Below, one piece after another: positions 29,449-39,984 of a stretch of DNA of 64,000 bases. Positions within the stretch are counted from its first letter, which is position 1, and each line of letters opens with the position of its first letter. Source of the stretch: Hyposmocoma kahamanoa (Eukaryota > Arthropoda > Insecta > Lepidoptera > Cosmopterigidae); assembly GCF_003589595.1 (NCBI RefSeq), contig NW_020653854.1, positions 25,619,030 to 25,683,029 on the forward strand, in the 5' to 3' direction. The notes below the pieces were generated by a model that was given only the letters and a program-made list of their open reading frames with translations, had not been told where the DNA came from and searched no databases. Both the position numbers and the translations under genes were made by a program.

Positions 29449-30202
29449 CTCAGCTTGTTATTTTGCAGTGTTTGCTGCGAAAGACGCATTAGTGTTGACT
29501 TACTGTTAGGTAATTGTTCACACCTTTGTTATTGTCCCGTTGGTAGAAGCGTGGCGAATACAACGGCATGACAAAAAAAGTTTGGAAAGTTACGGAATTC
29601 ATTGTGCGTTTAGTAAGTCCACAATGAACGAAATTCAGAAAGGGCCTAGATAATTTACGTTGACCCACTGTCGCACGGTAACGCTTTATGTGGTCTGAAG
29701 ACGATCGTCAAAGATTCTTTTTTAACTGCGCAGTACATATTTTAGAAATTCGGCACTTTAGGAGATTGTAACTTGTCAGGGAAAATAAAAAGAAATCATG
29801 GCGTTAATGATAATCATTTTGCCACTTATCTTTATTTATGTCAGCTATCGATTCATAAACGGTTTATGCGTCGCGGCCATTTTGGCATATATTTTAAAAT
29901 GGCGGCGCTGGTGGTAAACTAGGCTACGTAGGAAAAAAACTTAGTTTAGCAGATTCTATTAACCCTTTCTCGTCATTAACACGAAGTTGTGCAAATTTCT
30001 ATATTGCAGTTGAAGTAAACAATGTTATTACGTCCTATACATAAGCGTAATCATATCGACTAAAGTGATTGAAATAATAATAAAAATAAACAGCTCAAAT
30101 TCAAATACAAAACTTATTTATATATTTTAATAATTAGTAAATACAGTTGAAATCATTACATTGAATAAATACTACTACTCATATGTAAAGCAGATTTAAA
30201 TT
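29449..30202. other. No gene; paired YY1/PHO-like motifs
   Basis: No repeat or exon was recognised. GCCATTTTGGC (29876-29886) and AAAATGGCGGC (29896-29906) form an inverted pair of PHO/YY1-type core sites (GCCAT). Confidence 0.35.
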
Positions 30203-30330
30203 GCCTCCGTGGCCGAACGGTTACCACCCTGGACTGCCACGCAGAGAGTGTTTGGGTGTAATTTGTGGTTGACACACACATATGTCCATTGCATCGATAC
30301 AGGGTTTCCCTAGTAGAAGAATGTGTTCAA
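30203..30330 (+). mobile_element. SINE1 copy with internal deletion
   Basis: The head GCCTCCGTGGCCGAACGG is intact, but after CACGCAGAG the copy jumps to TGTTTGGGTGTAATTTGTGG. It has lost box B and the region after it. The end is AGGGTTTCCCTAGTAG. Confidence 0.8.
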
Positions 30331-30419
30331 ACAGACATTTCTTCACATTGATCATTTATAATATTTATTTCAAATATCACAGGTTCGTAATATCAACCTA
30401 AAAAAACTATATAGTTTTT

Positions 30420-30640
30420 AACCGACTTCAAAAAAGGAGGAGGTTCGTCTGTGTTTTTTTTTGTATGTATGTTTCGCGATAACTCCGCCATTTGTGAACT
30501 AATTTTGAAGATTCTTTTCTTTTCTTCTTTGTTGGAAAGAAGGTACCTCAGATGTGGTCCCGTTTAAATTTCAAGAAAATATTCCACCTCTAAGGGTGGC
30601 AAATTAGGGGATGAATGACTTTTGAGGTCGGTTTTTTTAA
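30420..30640 (+). mobile_element. RepI TIR element, well-preserved ends
   Basis: Left AACCGACTTCAAAAAAGGAG and right CTTTTGAGGTCGGTTTTTTT. The interior includes TCGCGATAACTCCGCCATTT and AAAATATTCCACCTCTAAGG. This is the best consensus copy for the TIR. Confidence 0.7.
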
Positions 30641-30888
30641 AGTTATCTTAGTACTCAAAAACTGTATAACAATAATATAAAATAGTTTATAGTTTTTTTG
30701 TTCCACTTTTAAACCTCGTAAATGGCAAATTTTGAATCACCTACATTGCGTTTTACACGAACTCGAGACTGTGAAGAACTAGTTTATTTTTATTTCTCGT
30801 CCTATGCTATGTCTGTTTTTCATTAAAAATGTATTGTTCTTAACATAGATGTACTGTGACACTAATGAGAGGAATGTTAATTTCTTTA

Positions 30889-31711
30889 GGCCCGGCGCCC
30901 ACTGACGGGACGGGGCAAGATTTTTAGGTAATGAACAAATAATATACCTTAAGATTAGGACATAATGATTGCAATTACAACGACAATGATAGTAGTCGCA
31001 AAATAAAGCTGCGGTATGCGTGAGATGCCGAGCCGGCAGCCTTCGGGATAGTTCGGAAGGCCGAGTGCGACTATGCGGGTATGCGGGGCGACGACGGGAG
31101 GCATGCACGGCAAGACTGATCTGAAGAGAGACCAGGTGCGACCAGGAGCAGGTACTTATCTAACGCCGCATAATTCTAGGGTCGGCGGACTATATAGTTT
31201 TTAGTGTTAAAGATGTTAAGAGAATGATAAAGAAGGACGCCGAAAGATGGCCCAATAATAAATAAAATCAACGAAGAGCCATGTATGGAATTTGCTAGTA
31301 TGATTTTACGTTTTAGTTTAATGCCTAGTTAACAATATATTTTTGCATATTTTAAGAAGTCGCGAATCATGTATTTTAACATAAATGCAAGAACACAGCG
31401 CAAATGATTCTGTTCGACAATAGATTAGGTAACGTTCTTGTACGTACGTTAAAACACTCGGTCACAAAATACACGGAATGTCGCCATCCTTCTATGAAAA
31501 AGACGCCACTAGAATGAAAGTTACAAATTAATGAAGTAACAAATTAATTTGACTTAATGTGCTTTAGCCGATAGACGTATTAATTTAAATTAAAATTAAA
31601 ATTTAAATTTAAATTATTTGTGACTTTAGTCCACCGACCCTAGAATTGTCATTAGCGTGCGCTCTCAAGTAGGGATGTCCAGAGATGCCGTTAGTGGGCG
31701 CCGGGCCTTAA
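30889..31711. mobile_element. Harbinger-like element with GGCCCGGCGCCCACT TIRs
   Basis: The left end GGCCCGGCGCCCACTGACGG and the complement of the right end GGCCCGGCGCCCACTAACGG are nearly identical over 20 bp. TTA flanks both sides, fitting the 3-bp TWA duplication of PIF/Harbinger. It is about 820 bp and non-coding. A second pair of inverted repeats, AATTCTAGGGTCGG-GGACTA, lies inside at ~31172 and ~31650, suggesting a nested element or a composite. Confidence 0.7.
31172..31655. mobile_element. Inner TIR unit nested in the Harbinger-like element
   Basis: The ends AATTCTAGGGTCGGCGGACT and (complement of right) AATTCTAGGGTCGGTGGACT differ at one position. No target duplication was identified, so it may be an internal TIR rather than a separate insertion. 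Confidence 0.5.
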
Positions 31712-32019
31712 ACTTATCCGTCAACATGACACCGACCCGGTTCTAATGAGCTAAACAATCGACTGACACATGTCTCGAATAATATCTACGTAACGTAGTC
31801 TATATTATAATAGGTAATTATTAGACGTATTTAACTGTTCGTATATAGATATACATCTATCTACGAAGTATATAGAACGAATAATTTCGCAGATAGATAT
31901 AGATCTATCACCGAAGTTCATGCTATTCAAAATGCATGCCATTAGTCTGCCATTGTTATACTGAGTGTTTTTTTAACGGGACAATATGGGGAAATACTAT
32001 ACGAAAAAATAGAAGATAC
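31712..32019. other. No gene; short direct repeats
   Basis: ATAGATATACATCTATCTAC and GATAGATATAGATCTATCAC, each followed by GAAGT, repeat at ~31843 and ~31893. Otherwise featureless. Confidence 0.4.
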
Positions 32020-32360
32020 AAGGAAACTGTCTAAGGAACCATTAAGTTTTTTTTTGTGAAAACAATTTTGGCATAGTCAATTTTTTGGTCAAGTGTGAGG
32101 CCATAAAAATGAACAAAATTGATCAAAATTTTTTAGTCTTGATCGACTCCGTTTCATGAAAGGACCATTTCATTGTACGAGAAGCAAAAATCTGGACAGC
32201 AGAAGTTGGTCAAATTTCATAAAATGTTTTTCATGGATAATGAATAATATCGACTTTTTTAATGCTAATAAATTCCGTTTCTTACAAAAATGATTTCACT
32301 GTATGGTACTAAAAAATCGGGACGGCAGAAGTTGGTTAAATTTAATAAAATATTATTTTT
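32020..32360 (+). repeat. RepJ with internal partial duplication
   Basis: The block GACTCCGTTTCATGAAAGGA to GGACAGCAGAAGTTGGTCAA (about 32145-32210) is partly repeated at 32265-32345 (CCGTTTCTTAC through GGGACGGCAGAAGTTGGTTA). A further single copy is at 44755-44960. The class is unknown. Confidence 0.5.
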
Positions 32361-32617
32361 GTACGATTTTTTTTACACGTACGTTTACGTTTTGTGTACT
32401 ATTGCTATATATATAATAATATTTAAAAGAAATAAATAAAATGCATCTACACGCAAAGACGTCGCCATAGCAAAGGCTTATATCCCTAATAGTAAATAGT
32501 TTGTTTGTATCAGAAAGTACTAAATCGAATTAACATTTTCTTTTATTGTTGAACGAAACCATTTGGCCGTAATTTTGCATTTGACAAAATATTGAATATT
32601 AATTGGCGTGGCGGACC

Positions 32618-32690
32618 GTGGCCGTATTCTTCTCCTTCAAGGAGACCCGTGCACAGCAGCGCGATGGATTATCACGATGATGATGATTGC
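32618..32690 (+). mobile_element. LINE 3' tail remnant
   Basis: TTCTCCTTCAAGGAGACCCG, then TGCACAGCAGCGCGATGGAT and ATGATGATGATT. This is the characteristic end of an RTE/jockey-type LINE. Confidence 0.6.
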
Positions 32691-32908
32691 ATTTAACATA
32701 GGGTTATGACGACGGCGCGATTAAGCGATCAACACTGTACGCGCTGGTAAGCGTGCCCACAACTCCGCTACCTATCTGGAAAATAGGGAGGGTACTGTAC
32801 GTGCATCCGGGGCTGTTCGCCCGAGGCACTTGACTCTCGAGAACTGGATAAAGTCAAGTGACAAAGGTCTGTGACAACCCTGTACACTGGTTGATCTGGG
32901 CTCAGAAC

Positions 32909-33000
32909 GTTTTTTTTATAATATCAAGTGACGGGACGAACAAGTCGTGCGCCTGATGGTAAGCTAATCGCCTGTCCATAACAGTTACTGTGCCACTCAG
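32909..33000 (-). repeat. RepA copy, truncated by TIR element
   Basis: The T-run TTTTTTTATAATATCAAGTG is followed by ACGGGACGAACAAGTCGTGC and GTCCATAACAGTTACTGTGC, then an abrupt switch at CACTCAG to the TIR element. Confidence 0.7.
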
Positions 33001-33140
33001 GGCGCGTTCCCACTATGTCGTCACGTTTTATTATCGTTGGACGACTGTCGTGCCTAGCCTGTTCCCATATCACGACTATCTGTCGTGGACGATTTTTTAT
33101 CGTTGAACGACTGTCGTGACTAGCTGTTCCCTTCTGCTGT
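33001..33140. mobile_element. Truncated copy of the GGGCGCGTTCCC TIR element
   Basis: Begins GGCGCGTTCCCACTATGTCG and contains two CGTTGAACGACTGTCGTG-type units, like 7079-7180. The right TIR is missing. Confidence 0.65.
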
Positions 33141-33310
33141 AATACTTCAATAAAGAACAAATTAACACTATAACATGTGCAGAGATACAGTACAGAGTAC
33201 ATAATATCTATGGGTAAAAGACCATAGAGCCTATAAGGCTCATATTGTTAGACAGTACACCCGAAGGGTCGGTAGGGAGGGTCACTATAATCAAAACTAA
33301 TGTAGAAAGA

Positions 33311-33834
33311 TATGGCTGCATGCGCTAGATAAAGAAATCCTGAGACAAAAGCGGGAAACGAACTTTCCATAACTTCTGGTCAAGGTGTCCTCTGTAGCAC
33401 GCCGGAGTTAACTTCATTACTGTCAAGTTTGAGTGTAGGTTTCGAGTCTTCGTCAGACACATTTTTATATAACGGTTTTCTAAAAAATGTCATTGAAAAC
33501 AAAATCTTGGCGAAAAACAAAGTATGCCAAACGGATTATGACCTCGTGATTAATGTAATGAACAGTTGGTCAAAACGATTTGAGCTATTTTAGAATTTGT
33601 TTAAACGCCCGTTAACGTTTACCTGACGTAATTGAGTACAAACCAACCATGACCATGTAAAGGTGCGGTTAAATGTACTCATGACATACATTTAAGGTAG
33701 AGTGAAAAATTCTTAGTTTGAACTAGTTACCTAACTTAACCAGATTAGATATTTTTGCAAGTGCTGGGTAGCGACAGCACTCACAAGACGACTTTAGACT
33801 TTTGTGTACGAATGTTTCCTCTATATCCACCATG
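33311..33834. other. No recognisable feature
   Basis: No repeat match or coding sequence was found. Confidence 0.45.
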
Positions 33835-34166
33835 TCTAACGTAACCATTATTTTTTCCCAAAAAGCGGGACGCCTGGAAATTTATTATCGTTTTAAAAAT
33901 AAAATAAATGTTTATGATAGTCACGAAAATCTTATTGATAAAATTATAACAAGAATTAAAAATATTTAATAATTAAAAATTCAAAAATAGAATTAATGTG
34001 TTCTGGTGGCTGTATTAATGTTCATCTAACGTATTTTTCGCATTCGCAGTATTTAAAAACAAATAAATGTCACGTGTGTCCTGTTTTGTCAAAGCGGGAT
34101 ATTGTTAAGTATTTTGTGGATAGCGGGACATAAAGCTTAAAAGCGGGACGTATAGTGACCATGCGT
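33835..34166. mobile_element. hAT-like MITE, second copy (inverted relative of 10982-11354)
   Basis: Left ACGTAACCATTATTTTTTCC matches the right end of the 11-kb copy in inverse. The right end contains AAAGCTTAAAAGCGGGACGT and TAGTGACCAT, matching its left end. Shared interior: GCGGGA boxes and AAAGCGGGACGCCTG. No clear target duplication is seen. Confidence 0.55.
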
Positions 34167-34504
34167 GATCGGGGACATACTCACTCAGTGGATCATATTG
34201 ACATATTCGCTGATAGCGTTGAAATATATTATAAATAGATAGCTTGAAAATTTTTAGAATTAGAATAGTAATCTTAATTAAATATATTTATAATTATCAG
34301 TTTATGACATGTAAGCGTGTTGGCTATTGAGCTGTAATTTTGCAATGCAAATGAATGAATAAATAAATGCAATGGGATGCCGTTACGGTCACTTACAAGA
34401 ATCTTGGATTGTAGTACTATAGATCACCTTATTCGTACCTCAAAGCAGCAATGGGACATCCCAGATCGATGTTGCGGTAAAGTCAGCATAATCACTGGAG
34501 ACTA

Positions 34505-34710
34505 AAGATCATTTTTCCAAGGCGGATTTGGAACTTCACACGTTTTCCAACGGTTGTGAAAATTCTTCGACATGTAGACATTGTTTCATCACGATGTGTT
34601 CCTTCATCGTTAGCGAGAATTATTTTTATTAAACATTCACGAACACACGTAAGTTAGAAATTAAAGTTTTACGTATATGTTAAAACAGGGATTCGAAACA
34701 TCGACTATCA
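34505..34710 (-). mobile_element. SINE2 copy, decayed
   Basis: Inverse landmarks: AACTTCACACGTTTTCCAAC, AATTCTTCGACATG, TTTCATCACGATGTGTTCCT and GGGATTCGAAACATCGAC (box B region). Confidence 0.5.
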
Positions 34711-34735
34711 TTAATAATAATAATAATAATAACTT
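34711..34735. repeat. (TAA)n microsatellite
   Basis: Perfect AATAATAAT run followed by ACTTTATTGATAACCATTAC, which resembles an inverted LINE 3' end with AATAAA. Confidence 0.75.
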
Positions 34736-35224
34736 TATTGATAACCATTACAAATAGTACAGAAATAATACAGTAATTATTAGTTATTGATTGATTGCCA
34801 ACCAGCCAGGCAACATCCAGACCCCCACAAAAGGATTTAACCTGTGTTAGCAGACAGTACCGTTGCCGCCACGGCGAGCAAGCATCAATCGAATTTTTAT
34901 CAGCAAATGGCTTACAGGTAAACTAAAAGGAACTCTGTAGTCCCAAAACCAGTACAAAAAAAAACTGTTCATTGGACCCAGAAAAGAATAAAATATGAGA
35001 AAGATGTTCAAAGAGTTAGTATAGTTTATACAAGACTTAAACTACATATGTTAGATAAATAAGTCGCAGTGTGTATCAAGAAAGTGGAGAGTGTGTTGTG
35101 AGTGATACTGATTAAACAATCAGTGTATGTGTGTGACATATCTGAGGGTGGGATTCATCTCAATTGAGGAATAAGTCTGGAGCAAGTAAGAATCAAGTGG
35201 TACCTTCAATGGCTATGATCACGG
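34736..35224. other. No supported gene
   Basis: 34790-34900 (CAGCCAGGCAACATCCAGAC) may be LINE 3' UTR in inverse, but that is not demonstrable here. Confidence 0.35.
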
Positions 35225-35865
35225 AAGATATAAAACAATGGAAGTGCTTTAAGTCTCGATTACTACTAGAACGATGTCGCCAAAACTCACACATTCTAAA
35301 TTTGAATCACTACAAAATCTTGATATTGTTGGTCGTAGTTTCAAATTTAAAAATAAATAACACATTTTCGATTATTAATACAATTTAAACTTTACCCTGT
35401 TGGCATATCATTGAAAGTTCAATATTATCAAGACCTATTATTACAAGTTTTGATATTATATTGAAATTTCAATCAATGTGCGGTTTTATTGTTGAACGAC
35501 GATGAATTGGAGTTATTAATTTTGTTCTCCAAAAAAGACGCGACCATTGCATTGCAAGGGTAGAAGCTTTAGGTACTTTCGTTTCTTTAACAAAAAAATT
35601 GTCGAGAAACAGAATATTGAAAATTTATTAAAATATTTACGGGTAATATAATTGGTGCGGCTATAACTTTTGCACTCCAAAACAGCACAAGGCATTTTTC
35701 TATGTTTTTAGAGGATTTGCATGAAAGAATGACACAACGATACCATACGAAGCGAAATGGCGAACTGAGCTCAGATAGGTCTTTCGAGACCTATAGTTGG
35801 CACGCGTATGACGCTAACTAACCACTTTACTGTATTTATTGTTCTGTGGCTATGATCCTGACCTA
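35225..35865. repeat. Old segmental duplication or unknown repeat, copy 2
   Basis: Partner of 22430-23370. It lacks the 22863-23034 element and is shorter in the middle. Both copies end after ACTTTACTGTATTTATTGTT or its equivalent. Confidence 0.6.
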
Positions 35866-36127
35866 CTTGTACATTTCGATGAACTGGCTTCGATATGCAC
35901 ACGCCTGCGCCAATACGGCCGCAACTGTTTTAGAGCTCCTTAAATGGAAACATGTATTATGATATGATACCTCATGCCGTCTGCCCACACACATCACATT
36001 TTCAAATTGGATTCTTGACACGTCGAAGAGCATTGTCATGGGTAAGTTTTAGCAACTACAACGTTTGAAATATAAAATACGTGCTATCATGGCATTCGGA
36101 ATATAAATTTTGCCAAGTTTAGTTAGA

Positions 36128-36430
36128 CTAATGGTAGCCCAATGGGAGAACCGTTGCTTCTCAACAGAAAGTTCGACTGTCCGATTCCCGGCGTGCCTAC
36201 AGCTCCGGTACCTATATGGAAAATAGGAAAGGTGCTGTGCGTGCATCCGGGGCAGTTCACCCGAGGCAAACGGCTGATCTGGGGCCAGGACCTGACTACG
36301 TAGATCCTATGCACTATAACTTCTGCAAGCAAGCCCGCTTGTAGAAGTTATAGCGCCCTTTTCGTATACCCTAAGGGTTGGTAGGGAGTGTCACTATAAC
36401 TTATGTAGAAATATATGGGATTGTTCGATT
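36128..36430 (+). mobile_element. tRNA-derived SINE head (SINE3) joined to RepF
   Basis: The head GGTAGCCCAATGGGAGAACC, GTTGCTTCTCAACAGAAAGT and TCGACTGTCCGATTCCCGGC gives box A and a box-B-like site. It is followed by RepF (ACCTATATGGAAAATAGG, GTGCGTGCATCCGGGGCAGT and CTGATCTGGGGCCAGGACCT). A hairpin follows at 36312-36352 (CTATAACTTCT...AGAAGTTATAG), then GGGTTGGTAGGGAGTGTCAC and TTCGATTCTCGGTTGG. Confidence 0.55.
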
Positions 36431-36649
36431 CTCGGTTGGACATGTTTGCCTCAGTAGTGCGTGGCCGGGGCGTTCACACCGCGCGCAACTAACGTTTATT
36501 AGTAGCGGATATAGACGACTGTCTAATGTAAAAAAATGTGCGAGATACATATGTTGCCTTTTAAGTTGGAAGCTATATCCGGCTTTCCCTGGACACTGCG
36601 ACTGCCATCTCTTGTACTAATCCGTATAAGTAGGTAGAGGATACGCTAG

Positions 36650-36760
36650 GTATCCGTATATCTGGAAAAAAAGGAGGGTGCTGTACGTGGACCCTGGGTC
36701 GCTCACCCAAGGCACTGAAAAGCGCCAGAAAGCGTCTGTACAAATTTTTTATTCGTGTAA
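36650..36760 (+). repeat. RepF fragment
   Basis: GTATATCTGGAAAAAAAGGA, GGGTGCTGTACGTGGACCCT and CTCACCCAAGGCACTGAAAA follow the RepF order. Confidence 0.5.
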
Positions 36761-37129
36761 TAGCCAGGGTTTCAATGGCGGCACCATTACATCCGGGTTT
36801 ATGGCTTCATTTTTGGTCGAAAAACTATTGCAGCAAATGTTTGATAATTCTTTAGCTCCGACTGTTGTATTATATGTTTTGTATTATAACTTGGTAAAGA
36901 ATCAAAAATAAGATTTTAGTAAATGGAATTTGGAACAGCTCCGACTGTTGTGGCGGTCGAGCTGGGAGTGACCGTGGTACGAAAACAAAATGAGAAAGTG
37001 AAGGAAGATGGAACAATTCAAATTTAAAATTTAAATACATGTAAAATAAAAAAAAATTATAAGATACAAGAGGAGAGAGGCGATACAAAGAGGTAAGATG
37101 ACGGTGTAAGGAGGTCACACCGTCACAGC
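36761..37129. other. No gene; 15-bp direct repeat
   Basis: AGCTCCGACTGTTGT occurs at about 36855 and 36938. The short frames on both strands carry no motif. Confidence 0.35.
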
Positions 37130-37520
37130 ACTAGCCTTTTGAACACCAGATGAAATCAGTGACAAGTGTCTGGGACAACCCTGTCCACTAGCTGATCTGG
37201 AGTCAGGACCTGAACTGGTAATAATGTCCTTCCCGTATAACCAAAGGTTGATAAGGAGGGGCTGTATAATCAAAACATAGCTATAAAACATGGGACTATT
37301 CGATTCCCGGTAGTGTGTAAGAATGATTTTAACTTCTAAGTTTACGTACATTTGCGAATGTTTAGTAAGGATACCTCTCGTTAACGGTGAAGGAAGTCCT
37401 CGTGATGAAACTTGCACGTAACAGACGATTTATAATAGTTGGAAAACTTGATAAGTTCCCAACCCGCAATGGACTAGATTAAACCCTCTCCTTAGGCGAG
37501 ATTCCTACCCAGCAGTATTT
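37130..37520 (+). mobile_element. RepF plus SINE3 body with SINE2-like tail
   Basis: The RepF part is GACAACCCTGTCCACTAGC, TGATCTGGAGTCAGGACCTG and TATTCGATTCCCGGT. The SINE3 body is TTTTAACTTCTAAGTTTACG and TTTAGTAAGGATACCTCTCG. The tail GGTGAAGGAAGTCCTCGTGA, AAGTTCCCAACCCGCAATGG and CCTACCCAGCAGTATTTTGT is shared with SINE2. Confidence 0.6.
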
Positions 37521-37826
37521 TGTGACATTTATTGGTAATAACGGATTTCACATTGACAAAGAAAACCTTTATTTGACATATATTAACCATGAACAAACAG
37601 AAAAGACATAAAATTATGGAGGGAAACGTGGGAAAGGTCAACCTCGAAATACATGTCAACCAGATTGACGCTATACTTAAGAAAGGTTAGGTCAAAAGTT
37701 ACAACAATAAACGGCTGTATATAAAAAGACTTATGCGAGTGAAGGAAACGAAAGAGCGGAGAGGGTGGAGGCGTATAGAGTGTGCCTAATCCAGTATAAA
37801 TCATAAATCAATTTGGGTACGTTTTG

Positions 37827-38225
37827 CAGTGTTGGCCGGGCGCTTGAGTCGAAAATAACATTGAATAACACTCTTACCTGAAGTTACAATTTTGTTGTAA
37901 AAGTTCACAAGTACGTTTTTTCATTAAAAATTCTAACTGTACAAGATATTATATACGCCTAGATACTAAAACTATAAAGTAAATACGCTCAAGAAAAATG
38001 AAGCCGTTACCTTTATTATAGAATGAATTCATATTGTTTGGGCCGCCTGAGTTGCTTTATTGTCTAATTTGGGTGCGTTCGTAAAGTATTTAGGATTTAC
38101 AATAACAAACAATGAATTTAAAAAAAACCAACGTTCTCAGAAGTAACGAAAATAGCCTTAAAAATAAAAGTTACTTACATATTACGCGAGCTCAAAAGCT
38201 GAAATGTAACCATCTGGCAACACTG
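37827..38225. mobile_element. RepE, copy 2, TIR element with CAGTGTTGCC ends
   Basis: The left end is CAGTGTTGGCCGGGC and the complement of the right end is CAGTGTTGCCAGATGG. The interior blocks ACGCTCAAGAAAAAT, TGAGTTGCTTTATTGTCTAA and TTACTTACATATTACGCGAG match 15666-16440. The CAGTG termini are compatible with hAT, but no 8-bp duplication is visible. Confidence 0.55.
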
Positions 38226-38819
38226 GCTGTAAGAGATCTCTTGTAATGATAACCCTTCCCTGTTACATTAATTTTCGGTATTACTTTATTGCGCACGCAA
38301 CAACAATTCATTTAAAAACAATCATGGTAGAAAATTCAGTATAATGTCACCATATGTATGTTCTAAAGTACAATCCATTTTTATTATCAATATAATTACA
38401 AATAAAGACTTACACTTCTGACTTACATACGGCAAATTGCAGGTAGTCTCGTCGGAAAAAACTGTCAGGCGTTATGCTCAACTAAGCGTTGCGCGACAAG
38501 ATTATCAGATCATATTATTAGGCGTTTTGTTTGTTCTCGGTTAAGTGGAATTGTTGTTGATGTAATGGATTACACCTCGATTAACACATTTCTCATGACT
38601 TCTTATCGTATCGATGGCATACACTATTGCGGCACAGTACAGTACCGTGACAGACGGACATCAGAGGGCGCGGCAGACCACCGCAACGCTGGAAGGACAA
38701 CATCCGACGACACGGAGGTCGTTACTGGATGAGTCAGGCACAAGATCGCCAAGAGTGGAAGAAGAGGGAAGAGGTCCACATTAAAGATTGGATAAGAAAA
38801 CGGCCGCCATGAGAATGAC
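38226..38819. other. No supported gene
   Basis: 38630-38820 is GC-richer (CGACACGGAGGTCGTTACTG) and may be an inverse LINE fragment, but no reading frame supports it. Confidence 0.4.
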
Positions 38820-39045
38820 AGTGAGTGTAAGTAGTAGTAGAGACTCCTTGTGAAAGAGTTCGTCCAGGGTAGTACTGTCACCTTACCTATTTCTGCCGCC
38901 AAGCAGTAATGTTAGCAGGGTGACGGGCGCAGTGGCAGTGCCCCTAAGATCTTAAAGCTCTGAGTGACACTGTAGCCGTTATGGATAGGCGTGTAGCTTA
39001 CCATCAGGCGCTCGACCTGTTCGTCCCATCACTTGATATTATAGA
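38820..39045 (+). repeat. RepA copy, internally shortened
   Basis: 5' edge GTAGTAGTAGAGACTCCTTG, then GTTCGTCCAGGGTAGTACTG. It jumps from AGCAGTAATGTTAGC to AGGGTGACGGGCGCAGTGGC and ends CCCATCACTTGATATTATAG plus an A run. About 65 bp of the middle is missing. Confidence 0.75.
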
Positions 39046-39283
39046 AAAAAAATTATTATCGTCACGACAAACGCATTAAACGCGTTAGCGTTAAAATTGT
39101 AATTACTATGTGACCATTAGCAGCACCTCAAGCTACACAGCAGAGCCACGCCGACCGCGGCACTTGCAGCCGCGATAGAAAGAATCGGGACATCTCACCA
39201 TATCGTGGTGTAAGGATTTGCCGATTGTTACCCAGGCCACAGGAAAGCAAGGTACGTTGCTCCACGTGTGGAGGCTCCATGTT
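39046..39283. other. No recognisable feature
   Basis: GC-moderate sequence with the short palindrome CACCATATCGTGGTG. No partner was found. Confidence 0.4.
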
Positions 39284-39745
39284 GACAAGACGATGGAAAC
39301 TGTGTCATGTATGAACTCCAGTGTTCCAATCTTAACGATACCTTGTTTATGTAGACGTTATATACGTATACGTTAAGTAAATGTTTTGTAGAGGTAACTA
39401 CTTAAAGTAATTAGCTGTAATACCATATAAACATGTGGCCGTCAGTGTTATTTACAAAAGAACGTAAGCCAGATTAAATGGTGATGGAAAACTTTGTGAT
39501 AAAATGAGCTGTTCAAGTAAACATTTTGCTTTATCGACTTTTTCGGTTTCTGCGACTGTTACACATTGGAAATGAAACTAGTTTTTCGGATCTAAATTGT
39601 GTGTATTTGTTTATTCTGACTCTTCACAGGTCCCATTTAATGGAAATGGTAAAGTTATCAACCAGTTATGTATAATATTAATACTAACCACCCTATTCTG
39701 AACTACAGTTACGAAAGTTATTAATTGAAATATCTTATTTCAATT
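39284..39745 (+). repeat. RepK/RepG composite, copy 1
   Basis: Shares an ordered series with 56920-57245: TGTATGAACT-CAGTGTTCCA, ATCTTAACG, ACGTTAAGTAAATGTTTT, AGATTAAATG, GTTCAAGT and ACATTGGAAAT. It then continues into RepG (TTCGGATCTAAATTG to ATATCTTATTTC). Confidence 0.6.
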
Positions 39746-39778
39746 TACATAACGATCAGTATAGAGTACTAAAAAAAT

Positions 39779-39972
39779 CGATATCAAAAGTTCGTGGACT
39801 TCCATCTATTCACCAAGTTTTATTGAAATCGGTTACTGAAAAATGCGCGAAATCGGATTCATCCCCTTAGACGTGGAATATCTTCTTGAAATTTAAATGG
39901 GACCAATACTGAGGTACCCTTTTTCCAACAAAAATCATCTAAATCGGTTCAAATTGAGAACCGGTTAAAAAT
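39779..39972 (-). mobile_element. RepI TIR element, inverted, ends eroded
   Basis: On the minus strand: GGGTACCTCAGTATTGGTCC, AAGAAGATATTCCACGTCTA, CGGTTTCGCGCATTTTTCAG and TAACCGATTTCAATAAAACT. The GGAGGAGG region next to the left TIR is deleted. Confidence 0.55.
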
Positions 39973-39984
39973 GACTAACAAAGA

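Larger units (their letters stand above)
32740..33310 (+). repeat. RepF copy split by RepA and a TIR element
   Basis: RepF landmarks (TACCTATCTGGAAAATAGGG, ACGTGCATCCGGGGCTGTTC, TGACAACCCTGTACACTGG and TTGATCTGGGCTCAG) run to 32908. They resume at ~33215 with GGGTCGGTAGGGAGGGTCAC. Between them lie a RepA copy (from 32909) and the GGGCGCGTTCCC element (33001-33140). Other RepF copies lie at 36180, 36650 and 37130. Confidence 0.6.

Noticed and set aside
29323..29571. 82-codon plus-strand frame
   Set aside because: It translates the CATCCGC subterminal repeats of a hAT-like MITE.
30779..31108. Arginine-rich 109-codon minus-strand frame
   Set aside because: It lies across the left TIR and GC-rich interior of the Harbinger-like element. 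The arginine/proline bias follows from base composition.
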